Below, in pieces: positions 9,186 to 17,824 of a stretch of 64,000 bases of DNA (positions are counted from its first letter, which is position 1; the number at the start of each line of letters is the position of its first letter). The stretch lies in assembly GCA_048265185.1 (NCBI GenBank), contig JBLXBZ010000010.1:5724-69723 (forward strand). The letters are read 5' to 3'. The DNA is from JBLXBZ01 sp048265185 (lineage in GTDB: Bacteria; Pseudomonadota; Alphaproteobacteria; Rhizobiales; Stappiaceae). The position numbers and the translations under genes were made by a program. The notes beneath the pieces were generated by a model, which was given only the letters and a program-made list of their open reading frames with translations, was not told the DNA's origin and did no database searches.

Positions 9186-10115
9186 CTAGGTGAGAATCAT
9201 CAGGGCGAGCGGCATGCTCACCATGGCCAGCACTGTCTGGAATGTGATGATTTCCGCCATCAGTTTGGCGTCGCCGCCCATTTGCCGGGCCAGAAGAAAG
9301 GCGCCGCTGGCGGTGGGCACCGCCATGGCGATAATGACGGCGGTGAAGGCGGGGCCGTTTAAGCTGAGCGCTTGGCACAGGCCAAAAGCGATTAGCGGCA
9401 TGATGACAAGCTTTAGGATTGCGGCGCTGGCGAGCGCAGGGCCGGGTCGTCGCAAGGCGCCCAGATCGAGGGTCGCGCCGACGCAGACAATGCCAATTGG
9501 CAACGCCGCTTGACCCAAAATACTCAAAGTCGCCGTCATGACGTGCGGGAGAGGCAAGCCGCTGGCGTTTATCACTATGCCGATCAGCACTGATAGAATT
9601 AGAGGGTTTCGTAACAGGTCGCGCCCGATTTTACGCAAACCCGGCGCTTCTCCGCTTCCTGCATATCGCGAGAGGACCGTGACGCATAGGACGTTCAGCA
9701 ACGGAATCATCGCCACCATGGCCACGGCCAGCAGCGCCAGTCCTTCGCTCCCCATCAATTCATCCGCCAGCGCCAGCGCCACGAAGGAGTTCCAGCGCAA
9801 CGCGCCTTGAAAGATCGATGTATAACGCGGGCCGTCTATTGAAAACCAATTACAGAGAAAGGGCCTCAACGCTAGGCAAACCGCCGCCATGATCAATATT
9901 GATCCGATCATGGCGCCCGCCATTTCAAAGGCTGGCAACGCCATGAAATCGGTTTTCGCCACCGTTGAAATCAACAGTGCGGGAAATAGCACGAAATAGG
10001 CGATTTTCTCAATGCCGTGCCATTGCTCTCCCGTGATCAATTTCAGGCGGGCGACGCAATTTCCAATGCCGATCACGAGGAGAATTGGCAAAAGGGCGTT
10101 GAGAATCATTGTCAT
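9186..10115 (-). CDS. AEC-family (auxin efflux carrier-like) transporter
   Basis: A 309-residue, strongly hydrophobic protein with about ten membrane spans, split into two halves by a short polar loop near residues 150-165 (SGEAPGLRKIGRD). This is the AEC/membrane transport protein layout. Members export or import small organic acids such as malate or malonate; the substrate here is unknown. The second in-frame ATG two codons in is also possible. It lies between ruvX and pyrB, all leftward. With 12 bp to ruvX, the two could share a transcript. Confidence 0.85.
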   Translation of the reverse strand: MTMILNALLPILLVIGIGNCVARLKLITGEQWHGIEKIAYFVLFPALLISTVAKTDFMALPAFEMAGAMIGSILIMAAVCLALRPFLCNWFSIDGPRYTSIFQGALRWNSFVALALADELMGSEGLALLAVAMVAMIPLLNVLCVTVLSRYAGSGEAPGLRKIGRDLLRNPLILSVLIGIVINASGLPLPHVMTATLSILGQAALPIGIVCVGATLDLGALRRPGPALASAAILKLVIMPLIAFGLCQALSLNGPAFTAVIIAMAVPTASGAFLLARQMGGDAKLMAEIITFQTVLAMVSMPLALMILT

Positions 10116-10127
10116 GTCATGGAGCTT

Positions 10128-10625
10128 TCACTCGTTGGCGTAAGGCTGGGAGTTCAAATACCCAAGGCGGTCGAGATAGCCTTGCAAAATATATGCGGCG
10201 GCCATTTTATCCACCAGCTCCGCGCGGCGCGCGCGGGATCGGTCCGCTTCGATCAACGTGCGCGTGACGGCTGCGGTGGAGAGACGTTCGTCCCAAAACG
10301 TCATGGGAATATCCGTCAAGGCGGCTATGTTCCGCGTAAAGGCTCTGGTTGACTGGACGCGGGGCCCTTCGGATCCGTCCATATTCAAAGGCAGGCCAAT
10401 GACCATGCCGGCGACGGCGTGCTCTTTACACAAGTTTAAAAAGCGCTGGGCGTCCACCGTGAATTTGGAGCGTTTGATGGTTTCAAGTGGGGTCGCGATT
10501 CCCCGCCCTAAATCGGACAGAGCCAGACCGATGGTCTTGGTCCCCAAATCAACGCCGATAAGGCGCTGGGAGGGGCCAAGCTTTTCCGCCATTTCTTCAT
10601 GGGAGAGTGTCGGGTCGTTTGACAT
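10128..10625 (-). CDS. ruvX: Holliday junction resolvase-like protein RuvX/YqgF
   Basis: RNase H-like fold protein of 165 residues, in the family that processes the 5' end of pre-16S rRNA and has been annotated as a putative Holliday junction resolvase. Family motifs are LIGVDLGTKTIGLALSD (first catalytic Asp), IGLPLNMDGSEGPR, and DERLSTAAVTR near the C-terminus. The N-terminal extension of about 20 residues is a little longer than typical, so a later start cannot be excluded. It is divergent from the UPF0173 hydrolase gene, with 152 bp between them, and close to the gat genes, as in other alphaproteobacteria. Confidence 0.93.
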   Translation of the reverse strand: MSNDPTLSHEEMAEKLGPSQRLIGVDLGTKTIGLALSDLGRGIATPLETIKRSKFTVDAQRFLNLCKEHAVAGMVIGLPLNMDGSEGPRVQSTRAFTRNIAALTDIPMTFWDERLSTAAVTRTLIEADRSRARRAELVDKMAAAYILQGYLDRLGYLNSQPYANE

Positions 10626-10777
10626 GAGATCGCTTTATCATGTTTGTCGGTGGAGCGTAGCTGCTTTTGCGATCTTTAACGTTCTATGCAGCTTTTGTAA
10701 AAGCGCGGCTCACGCTAGGCTAGGATTGGTGAAATTGCACGCTTTTGCGCAAATGGCGTTGTTAGAGAGGGCTCCCA

Positions 10778-11485
10778 ATGAAAATCACATGGTATGGTCA
10801 TTCCGCATTTCGCGTAGAACTTCGTGACGCGATACTGTTGTTTGACCCGTTTTTGACGGGAAACCCTGTTTTCCCTAACGGTATGAGCGTTGATGACGTG
10901 ACGAGCGACGTCACGCATATTCTCTTGACCCATGGCCATAATGATCATGTGGGCGATGCTGTTGAGATCGCCAAACGCACGGGTGCGCAGGTCACGTCGA
11001 ATTATGAAATTTGCATGTGGGCGGGCGCGCAAGGGGTGGAGAACCTAAACCCCATGGGGTGTGGGGGAACGGTTGACGTTGGTCCGTTTCAAGTGTCGTT
11101 GACGCAGGCCCATCACTCGTCGTCAATCGACCTGGAAGACGCGCCGCGACATTACATGGGCACGCCAAATGGGATCGTCATTCGCGCTGAGGGTGAGCCG
11201 ACGCTGTATCACATGGGCGACACCGATATTTTTGGCGATATGGCGCTGATCAACGAGTTATATCAACCCAAGGTCGGCATTGTTCCAATTGGGGATCGTT
11301 TCACCATGGGCGCGAGAACGGCGGCGCTCGCCTGCAAGCGTTTCTTCGCCTTTGAAAGAATCATTCCCTGCCATTTCGGCACTTTTCCGATTCTTGATCA
11401 GGGAGCGGAAAAATTCCTCGGCGAAATGGGCGAGGAGAGCGCGCGGGTGACGGTGGCGACGCCGGGCGGAGCGTTTGAGGTCTGA
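10778..11485 (+). CDS. Metal-dependent hydrolase, UPF0173 (UlaG-like metallo-beta-lactamase fold)
   Basis: A 235-residue metallo-beta-lactamase-fold protein. The metal-binding motif THGHNDHVGD lies near residue 50, with later ligands in QAHHSS, HMGDTDIFGD and a C-terminal CHFGTFP. Starting at MKITWYGHSAF it matches the UPF0173 family in length. Its substrate is unknown; related UlaG is a lactonase/phosphodiesterase-type enzyme, but family membership alone does not settle the reaction. It is divergent from ruvX and ends in a strong hairpin shared with the convergent YHS gene. Confidence 0.93.
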   Translation: MKITWYGHSAFRVELRDAILLFDPFLTGNPVFPNGMSVDDVTSDVTHILLTHGHNDHVGDAVEIAKRTGAQVTSNYEICMWAGAQGVENLNPMGCGGTVDVGPFQVSLTQAHHSSSIDLEDAPRHYMGTPNGIVIRAEGEPTLYHMGDTDIFGDMALINELYQPKVGIVPIGDRFTMGARTAALACKRFFAFERIIPCHFGTFPILDQGAEKFLGEMGEESARVTVATPGGAFEV

Positions 11486-11529
11486 AGGAAGACTTTGAGT
11501 TTGGCTGGTCTTTTTCAGTAACGAAATTT

Positions 11530-11561
11530 GATGGACGGCGAACTGATCATCGCCGTCCATC
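11530..11561. terminator. Bidirectional hairpin between convergent genes
   Basis: A perfect 12-bp stem (gatggacggcga, pairing with tcgccgtccatc) encloses an 8-base loop. It lies between the 3' end of the UPF0173 gene and the 3' end of the leftward YHS gene. The T-tract is weak on both sides, so it may act partly as an mRNA 3'-end stabiliser. Confidence 0.6.
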
Positions 11562-11592
11562 GTGACGGTCCTCGCGGGGAAGGCGCTGGCGC

Positions 11593-12069
11593 TTAAAGCT
11601 CGTCGGCGGGGACTTCCTTGATTTTGGGCCAATTTTCGTTGGCGCTGGAGATCACTTCTTTCGTATCGCTAAGGAAGCGGTTTTGCGCGCCGTCATGGGC
11701 GTTCAGATAGAGCTTGCCGTCTACGATGCTCCATTTGTCGGGTTGAATGGGGATTTTGACGCCGAAGCTTGCGCCGGTGGCGCACCAACCGCCATATTGC
11801 GGCGCGTATTTTTCCGGATTCGCCTTGAAGGCGTCTCGATTTTTGGCCGACGAAAACTTCCATGTGACATCGTCATAAACGGCTGTGAATTCATCAGAGC
11901 CTTGAACCGGCGCGCCGTCGGTGAAATAGGAAACAGGATCAACGCCTTTGATCGCGGCGCCGTCTTCTACGAATGTGGTGACGTCGTCGGCGAGGGCGAT
12001 TGACGGGGCCATGGTTAGCGATAAAGCGGTCGCCAGCGCAAATGCGGAAATGGCGGTGGGGAAACGCAT
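11593..12069 (-). CDS. Exported YHS-domain protein
   Basis: A 158-residue protein with a clear Sec signal peptide (MRFPTAISAFALATALSLT...ALA-DD, cleavage near residue 26). The mature part is a YHS domain (VDPVSYFTDGAPVQGSDEF...NPEKYAPQYGGWCATG). YHS domains are small metal-associated modules and exported versions are common in proteobacteria, without a fixed function. One cysteine remains in the mature domain (WCATG). The earlier in-frame ATG at 12129 would hide the signal peptide, so 12069 was chosen. It is divergent from gatC across about 270 bp with no other gene. Confidence 0.88.
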   Translation of the reverse strand: MRFPTAISAFALATALSLTMAPSIALADDVTTFVEDGAAIKGVDPVSYFTDGAPVQGSDEFTAVYDDVTWKFSSAKNRDAFKANPEKYAPQYGGWCATGASFGVKIPIQPDKWSIVDGKLYLNAHDGAQNRFLSDTKEVISSANENWPKIKEVPADEL

Positions 12070-12338
12070 GATTGTATCTCCAATTGACTTGTATGGATGA
12101 CCATGACGCAATCGGCGCGGTCTATCCAATCAAACCAGCTCACTTGGGATCACGAGCGCGCGAGCGCATATTTTGCTTTGCAATGGATCAAATGGGCTTT
12201 TGGGAAGGAAAATTGCTTGAAAAAGCCGGATTTGCGCCGCTGTGACGCTCCCCCCGCTTGCAGTGGCTTTTTCGCCGGTGCTATAGGCTGTTCAATGTTA
12301 TTCAGGCGGAGGCCGCTCCGCCGCAATCGGAGAGAGTC

Positions 12339-12626
12339 ATGTCCGTCGATATCGGCACCGTGAAGCGGGTCGCGCGTTTGGCGCGCATCAAGGTCACAGA
12401 AGATGAAGCGACCCGGATGACGGGCGAGCTGAATGAAATTCTCGGGTTTGTCGAGATGCTTGATGAAGTCGACACCAATGGCGTTGAAGCCATGACCTCG
12501 GTGGTCGAGCAAACGATGAGAAAACGCGCCGACGGCGTCACGGATGGGGGCTACCCTGAGGACATCGTGAAGAACGCGCCCGAGCATGAAGATAATTTCT
12601 TCATGGTGCCCAAGGTGGTTGAGTGA
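12339..12626 (+). CDS. gatC: Aspartyl/glutamyl-tRNA(Asn/Gln) amidotransferase subunit C
   Basis: The small 95-residue subunit of the GatCAB amidotransferase, which converts mischarged Glu-tRNA(Gln) or Asp-tRNA(Asn) to the correct form. GatC wraps around GatA and stabilises the complex. The start MSVDIGTVKRVARLA follows the ribosome-binding sequence ggagagagtc; a longer frame from 12258 lacks family similarity at its start. It ends about 80 bp before gatA. Confidence 0.95.
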   Translation: MSVDIGTVKRVARLARIKVTEDEATRMTGELNEILGFVEMLDEVDTNGVEAMTSVVEQTMRKRADGVTDGGYPEDIVKNAPEHEDNFFMVPKVVE

Positions 12627-12707
12627 AAAGCCGCTCAAGGTGGTTGAGTTAACTGGCGTCAGTCTGCCGTCATTTCAGAATTTCCTCTTCCAGCAAGGAT
12701 GAGACTT

Positions 12708-14180
12708 GTGACAAATTTAACTGATCTTACTATCGCTGAGGCCCGCGAAAAGCTGAAGGCCCGCGAAATATCCGCAACTGATTTGACCAATGCGTATTTG
12801 TCGGAAATCGCCACGGCGAATGACGCTCTTAACGCTTATGTGCATGTGACGCAGGAGCGCGCGCTTGAGATGGCGGCGTCCTCCGACGCCAAATTGGCGA
12901 AGGGCGAAGGCGGCGCGCTCGAAGGCGTTCCTCTCGGGGTCAAGGATCTTTTCGCCACCAAGGACGTGCATACTCAGGCCGCCTCCCATATCCTCGACGG
13001 CTTCAAGCCCACTTACGAATCAACCGTCACCGCCAATCTGTGGGCCGACGGCGCCGTGATGCTCGGCAAGCTCAATATGGACGAGTTCGCCATGGGGTCG
13101 TCCAATGAAACCTCTTATTACGGCGGCGTGGTCAATCCATGGCGCAAGCGTGGATCCGATAAGGCGTTGGTGCCGGGCGGCTCTTCCGGCGGTTCGGCGG
13201 CGGCGGTCGCTGCGCATTTGTGCATGGGCGCGACGGCCACAGATACGGGCGGCTCCATTCGCCAACCTGCGGCTTTGACCGGGACGGTGGGCATCAAGCC
13301 AACCTATGGGCGTTGTTCGCGCTGGGGAACGGTTGCGTTCGCTTCTTCGCTCGATCAGGCGGGGCCAATCGCGCGTACGGTGCGAGATAGCGCGATTTTG
13401 CTACAGTCCATGGCGTCAGTTGACGCAAAGGACACCACGTCGGTTGACCTGCCTGTGCCGGATTATGAAGCTTCGATCGGCCGCTCGGTGAAAGGTTTGA
13501 AAATCGGTATTCCCGCTGAATATCGGGTCGAGGGCATGCCTGCTGAAATCGAGAAACTTTGGCGTCAGGGCATGGACTGGCTGAAGGACGCGGGCGCGGA
13601 GATTGTCGAAATTTCGCTGCCGCACACCAAATACGCCTTGCCAGCTTATTATATCGTCGCCCCTGCGGAAGCATCCAGCAACCTGGCGCGCTATGACGGC
13701 GTGCGTTACGGACTGCGCGTGCCGGGTGAAGATATCGCCGATATGTATGAAAACACCCGCGCCGCCGGATTTGGCGCGGAGGTGAAGCGGCGCATCTTGA
13801 TCGGGACCTATGTTTTGTCGGCCGGATATTATGACGCTTACTACCTCAAGGCTCAGAAAGTCCGCACGCTGATCAAGCGCGACTTCGATCTTGCGTGGGA
13901 ACTCGGCGTTGACGCGATTTTGACCCCGACGACGCCGGACGCCGCTTTTGCGCCGGGCGAAATCACGGATCCGGTGACCATGTATCTGAATGATATTTTC
14001 ACCGTCACCGTGAATATGGCCGGGTTGCCCGGCATTTCGGTTCCCGCTGGTTTGAACGAGGATGGATTGCCTCTTGGGCTGCAATTGATCGGCAAGCCGT
14101 TTGGCGAGGAAACCCTGTTTCAGGTTGGCGAAGTGATCGAGCAGGCGGCGGGACGCTTCGACGCGCATAAATGGTGGTGA
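12708..14180 (+). CDS. gatA: Aspartyl/glutamyl-tRNA(Asn/Gln) amidotransferase subunit A
   Basis: Amidase-signature subunit that hydrolyses glutamine and feeds ammonia to GatB. The protein has about 490 residues. The Ser-cisSer-Lys triad is visible: Lys in GVKDLFATK near residue 80, and the serines in the glycine-rich PGGSSGGSAAAVAA and TDTGGSIRQPA stretches. The GTG at 12708 was chosen because AGGA stands 8 bases upstream; the ATG at 12699 has no usable ribosome-binding site. The 3' end overlaps the next flavoprotein gene by 10 bp. Confidence 0.96.
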   Translation: MTNLTDLTIAEAREKLKAREISATDLTNAYLSEIATANDALNAYVHVTQERALEMAASSDAKLAKGEGGALEGVPLGVKDLFATKDVHTQAASHILDGFKPTYESTVTANLWADGAVMLGKLNMDEFAMGSSNETSYYGGVVNPWRKRGSDKALVPGGSSGGSAAAVAAHLCMGATATDTGGSIRQPAALTGTVGIKPTYGRCSRWGTVAFASSLDQAGPIARTVRDSAILLQSMASVDAKDTTSVDLPVPDYEASIGRSVKGLKIGIPAEYRVEGMPAEIEKLWRQGMDWLKDAGAEIVEISLPHTKYALPAYYIVAPAEASSNLARYDGVRYGLRVPGEDIADMYENTRAAGFGAEVKRRILIGTYVLSAGYYDAYYLKAQKVRTLIKRDFDLAWELGVDAILTPTTPDAAFAPGEITDPVTMYLNDIFTVTVNMAGLPGISVPAGLNEDGLPLGLQLIGKPFGEETLFQVGEVIEQAAGRFDAHKWW

Positions 14181-15310
14181 GCGCCCCTTCCGTCGATGTT
14201 GAAACGATTGTTGTCGGCGCGGGTGCGGTCGGGCTTGCTTGCGCCGCGAAGCTGGCGCAAATGGGACGTGAGGTCATGGTGTTGGAGCGCCATGACCTGA
14301 TCGGCTCTGAAACCAGCGCCCGCAACAGCGAAGTGATACACGCCGGGCTGTATTACGAGGCTGGGAGCCGCAAAGCTGAATACTGCGTTGCTGGAAAGCG
14401 CCGGCTTTACGACTTCTGTCGGGAGCATGGCGTTCCTTTCAAGCGGCTGGGAAAACTGATCGTCGCGGCGAATGAAGGGCAATTGCCGTTATTGGCCGCT
14501 ATTGGCGAAAAAGCGCGCGCCAATGGGGTGGACGACGTGCAATTGCTGGACGCTCGCTCGGCGGCGGCCTTGGAGCCGGAGCTGGTGGGGGCGGGGGCCT
14601 TGTTCTCTCCTTCCACCGGAATCCTTGATAGTCACGCCTACATGCTCGCGCTACAGGGGGTTTTGGAGGCGAACGGCGGTCAGGTGGTGTTGAACACCGG
14701 CGTTTCAGGGATAAGCCGTCGCAGCGCCGGAGGCTTTGACGTGAGCGTGGGCGCCGATGGCTTTTCGGTTTCGTGCCGGGAGCTCGTGGTCAGCGCTGGC
14801 CTGCATGCAACCTTGGTGATGGAGACGCTGGAGTTTACGAATGGGTACCGCCCGCCGCGAACTTATTTCGCCAAGGGTAGTTATTTTCGTCTCGCTGGGC
14901 GGGCGCCGTTTTCTCATCTGATTTATCCGGCGCCGGAGCCCGGCGGTCTTGGCGTGCATTTGACGTTGGACATGGGTGGTCAAGCCCGCTTTGGTCCGGA
15001 CGTTGAGTGGCTTGCGGAAGAAACGGGGCCAGAGGCCATTGATTACCGGGTGGATATTACGCGCTCGCAAGCCTTTTATGCGGCCGTGCGTCAATATTGG
15101 CCGGGACTGCAGGATGGCGGTTTGATCGCGGATTATTCCGGCGTTCGGCCGAAGTTGTCGCGTGACGGCGGCGCAATGGACTTTTGCCTGCACGGCGTGA
15201 AGACGCATGGCGTGGATGGTCTCCTGGCTCTTTACGGGATCGAATCGCCCGGCCTAACGTCTTCTTTGGCGCTGGGTGAGGCTGTCGCCGATCTTTTGCG
15301 CGGGGCATGA
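14171..15310 (+). CDS. FAD-dependent oxidoreductase, L-2-hydroxyglutarate oxidase-like
   Basis: A 379-residue DAO-family flavoprotein. The dinucleotide-binding GAGAVGLACAAKLA motif is near residue 16, followed by ETSARNSEVIHAGLYY, the segment typical of L-2-hydroxyglutarate oxidase/dehydrogenase (LhgO). The C-terminus has DYSGVRPKLS and GIESPGLTSSLALGE, both seen in this group. It probably oxidises L-2-hydroxyglutarate or a similar 2-hydroxy acid, a metabolite-repair role. The exact substrate is inferred. Its start overlaps the end of gatA; GTG codons directly after the ATG are alternative starts. No membrane anchor is visible. Confidence 0.87.
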   Translation: MVVSAPSVDVETIVVGAGAVGLACAAKLAQMGREVMVLERHDLIGSETSARNSEVIHAGLYYEAGSRKAEYCVAGKRRLYDFCREHGVPFKRLGKLIVAANEGQLPLLAAIGEKARANGVDDVQLLDARSAAALEPELVGAGALFSPSTGILDSHAYMLALQGVLEANGGQVVLNTGVSGISRRSAGGFDVSVGADGFSVSCRELVVSAGLHATLVMETLEFTNGYRPPRTYFAKGSYFRLAGRAPFSHLIYPAPEPGGLGVHLTLDMGGQARFGPDVEWLAEETGPEAIDYRVDITRSQAFYAAVRQYWPGLQDGGLIADYSGVRPKLSRDGGAMDFCLHGVKTHGVDGLLALYGIESPGLTSSLALGEAVADLLRGA

Positions 15311-15408
15311 GCTGAATTTCACGCGGCGATAAAATTGAAGGCGTGATGTTTCGACGCATAGTCACAGCGACGCTCGCAATTTGCGTCGCGAACAGATAGA
15401 GAAAAAGC

Positions 15409-15714
15409 ATGATCGATACACCAGATGCTTTCACGGTTTTACTTGGCGTCGCAGGGCTGCTCAATCCGTTCGCGTTGCTGATCGGCGCGGGCTTGGGATG
15501 GTACGCCGACGCTCCGGCCAAACTTTTCATCGCCGGTTTCGCCGCCGCCGCGCTGAGCGTGGTTTTGGATGCGGCTTTGCATTTGAGCGGGGTTCCTCCT
15601 GTGGGCGGTTTTGACGGGGGTGCGCTTGCTGTCTTGCCTGTGCGTTGGTTTGCGGGCGGCCTTGCGGCGGCGCTTGTTTATTGGGTGCGGAAAAAAATTA
15701 AACCGCAAAGTTGA
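15409..15714 (+). CDS. Small membrane protein of unknown function (101 aa)
   Basis: A 101-residue hydrophobic protein with about three membrane spans: residues about 8-28, 36-58 and 75-92, ending in a basic KKIKPQS tail on the presumed cytoplasmic side. It starts with ATG after agagaaaaagc and ends 12 bp before the chorismate mutase start, so the two are probably co-transcribed. I do not recognise a named family. Its place in the gat gene run says little about function. Confidence 0.75.
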   Translation: MIDTPDAFTVLLGVAGLLNPFALLIGAGLGWYADAPAKLFIAGFAAAALSVVLDAALHLSGVPPVGGFDGGALAVLPVRWFAGGLAAALVYWVRKKIKPQS

Positions 15715-15726
15715 AATAATCAGCAA

Positions 15727-16113
15727 GTGAGCAATCCAATGAACCACGGAATGAGAAATCATGCCGATCTGGCTGGCGGCTCCGGCGAAACGGCTGCGCC
15801 CAAAGCTCCACTGTCTGCGGAGAACTGCCGCTCCATGGTGGATATTCGCGCAGGGATCGACGCGCTTGACAAGCAGCTTGTGGAGCTTTTGACGCGCCGT
15901 GTTGGATATATCGCGCGGGCGGCGGAAATAAAAATCGCAGAGGGACTGCCGGCGGATATCCCGTGGCGGGTGGAGCAGGTGGTCTCGAAGGTGAAGGATC
16001 ACGCGCAAAACAGTGGTTTGGACCCTCAGCTTGCGGAAGAGGTCTGGCGACTTTTGATCAGGCGGGCGATTGAGCTGGAAGAGCGCAAGATGGCGCAAGA
16101 GTCTGGTCAATAA
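15727..16113 (+). CDS. Chorismate mutase, AroQ type
   Basis: Monofunctional AroQ-fold chorismate mutase of 128 residues, converting chorismate to prephenate for Phe/Tyr synthesis. The all-alpha domain begins near residue 38 (MVDIRAGIDALDKQLVELLTRR), keeps the first Arg and the helix-1 pattern, and ends with the helix LRRAIELEE-like LLIRRAIELEE. About 35 residues of low-complexity sequence precede it. The start is GTG at 15727; an ATG at 15739 is an alternative. Isochorismate-pyruvate lyases share the fold, so this assignment rests on the general motif only. Confidence 0.88.
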   Translation: MSNPMNHGMRNHADLAGGSGETAAPKAPLSAENCRSMVDIRAGIDALDKQLVELLTRRVGYIARAAEIKIAEGLPADIPWRVEQVVSKVKDHAQNSGLDPQLAEEVWRLLIRRAIELEERKMAQESGQ

Positions 16114-16323
16114 CTGTTTTAATCGACTGTCGTGGCGTTTTTTGCTGGATTCTCAGCGTCAAAACGCACGAAGCGCTTGCGAGAGAGAGAGCAACCGATT
16201 AACCCAACAATAGAGAGATTTTAACCGCTCCCGGCAGGGAGCAACGCTGTGCGAACAATAAAACCGAAGTTGCTTGCCGGTTTTGTTGGGAGATGCACGC
16301 GAGGCAGACAGGACGAGAGCGAA

Positions 16324-17808
16324 ATGACAATTGTCGACACACGTACGCCAGACCCGAAGAAATTCATCAAGGGCGCGACCGGCGACTGGGAAATCGTGAT
16401 CGGTCTTGAAGTTCATGCGCAGGTGACCTCGCAGGCCAAGTTATTTTCCGGCGCCTCCACCGAGTTTGGCAAAGACCCGAATTCAAACGTCAGCCTTGTG
16501 GACGCGGCCATGCCCGGCATGTTGCCGGTAATCAATGAGGAATGCGTTCGTCAGGCGATCCGCACCGGGCTGGGGCTGAAGGCCCAGATCAATTTGAAGT
16601 CTGTTTTTGATCGCAAGAATTACTTCTACCCAGACTTGCCGCAGGGATATCAAATTTCCCAGTTTCAGCAGCCTATCGTTGGAGAAGGCGTGATTTTGCT
16701 GGATATGCCCAGCGGCGAGAAGGTTGAGATTGGCGTTGAGCGTCTTCATCTGGAGCAGGACGCGGGCAAGTCCTTGCATGATCAGCATCCAAATATGTCG
16801 TTCGTTGATTTGAACCGCTCTGGCGTGGCGTTGATGGAAATCGTCTCCAAACCGGATATTCGCAGCGCCGACGAAGCTAAGGCCTATGTGACGAAACTAC
16901 GCACTATTCTGCGTTATTTGGGAACATGCGACGGCAATATGGATCAAGGCTCCATGCGCGCCGACGTCAATGTGTCGGTTCGCGCGCCGGGCGGGGCTTT
17001 TGGCACGCGCTGCGAAATCAAGAACGTCAACTCCATCCGCTTCATGGGGCAGGCGATCGAATATGAGGCGCGCCGCCAGATTGGCATTCTGGAAGACGGC
17101 GGGACGATCGATCAGGAAACCCGTCTTTATGACGCGGTCAAGGGGGAGACCCGATCCATGCGCTCAAAGGAAGAAGCGCATGACTATCGTTATTTCCCGG
17201 ATCCTGATCTTCTTCCGCTTGAGTTTGCGCAAAGCTACGTGGATGAGTTGGCGGAAACCCTTCCTGAGTTGCCGGATGAAAAGAAGGCGCGTTATGTGGC
17301 AGACTTCGGCCTGACCCCTTATGACGCGGATATTTTGGTGGCCGAACGCGTCTCTTGCGATTTCTTTGAGGAGGTGGCCAAAGGGCGCGACGCCAAGCTT
17401 GCGGCGAATTGGGTGATCAACGAGTTGTTCGGCCGTCTGAACAAAGAAGGTTTGGACGTTACGACGAGTCCGATTTCATCGGCGCAACTTGGCGGGATCG
17501 TCGATCTTGTGAAAGATGGCACCATATCCGGTAAAATCGCCAAGGACCTGTTTGAAATCATCTGGGTGGAAGGCGGTGACCCTGCGGAAGTCGTTGAAAA
17601 ACGCGGCATGAAGCAAGTTACGGATCTGGGCGCTATTGAGAAGATCGTTGACGAAATTCTGGCGGCCAACGCTGAGAAGGCCGAACAAGCGCGGGAAAAA
17701 CAGGGGCTGTTGGGTTGGTTTGTCGGACAGGTGATGAAAGCCTCGCAAGGCAAGGCCAATCCGAAGGCTGTGAACGACATGCTGAAAGCGAAAATCGGTA
17801 TTGAATAA
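16324..17808 (+). CDS. gatB: Aspartyl/glutamyl-tRNA(Asn/Gln) amidotransferase subunit B
   Basis: The 494-residue tRNA-binding and kinase subunit of GatCAB. The cradle domain shows WEIVIGLEVHAQV, DRKNYFYPDLPQGYQISQ and MRADVNVSVR. A helical linker and the C-terminal YqeY-like domain (LGWFVGQVMKASQGKANP) follow. The ATG at 16324 fits the family; upstream starts would add about 25 basic residues. It is separated from gatA by the flavoprotein, membrane-protein and chorismate mutase genes, with a 210-bp gap before it that may contain its own promoter. Confidence 0.97.
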   Translation: MTIVDTRTPDPKKFIKGATGDWEIVIGLEVHAQVTSQAKLFSGASTEFGKDPNSNVSLVDAAMPGMLPVINEECVRQAIRTGLGLKAQINLKSVFDRKNYFYPDLPQGYQISQFQQPIVGEGVILLDMPSGEKVEIGVERLHLEQDAGKSLHDQHPNMSFVDLNRSGVALMEIVSKPDIRSADEAKAYVTKLRTILRYLGTCDGNMDQGSMRADVNVSVRAPGGAFGTRCEIKNVNSIRFMGQAIEYEARRQIGILEDGGTIDQETRLYDAVKGETRSMRSKEEAHDYRYFPDPDLLPLEFAQSYVDELAETLPELPDEKKARYVADFGLTPYDADILVAERVSCDFFEEVAKGRDAKLAANWVINELFGRLNKEGLDVTTSPISSAQLGGIVDLVKDGTISGKIAKDLFEIIWVEGGDPAEVVEKRGMKQVTDLGAIEKIVDEILAANAEKAEQAREKQGLLGWFVGQVMKASQGKANPKAVNDMLKAKIGIE

Positions 17809-17824
17809 CGTATCGGATTGAGTG

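Noticed and set aside
13416..14168. 250-aa minus-strand ORF
   Set aside because: It lies fully antisense to gatA, whose frame is strongly supported, and it has no recognisable domain.
15057..16110. Minus-strand ORFs of 157 and 223 aa
   Set aside because: They are antisense to the flavoprotein, small membrane protein and chorismate mutase genes and show no family pattern.
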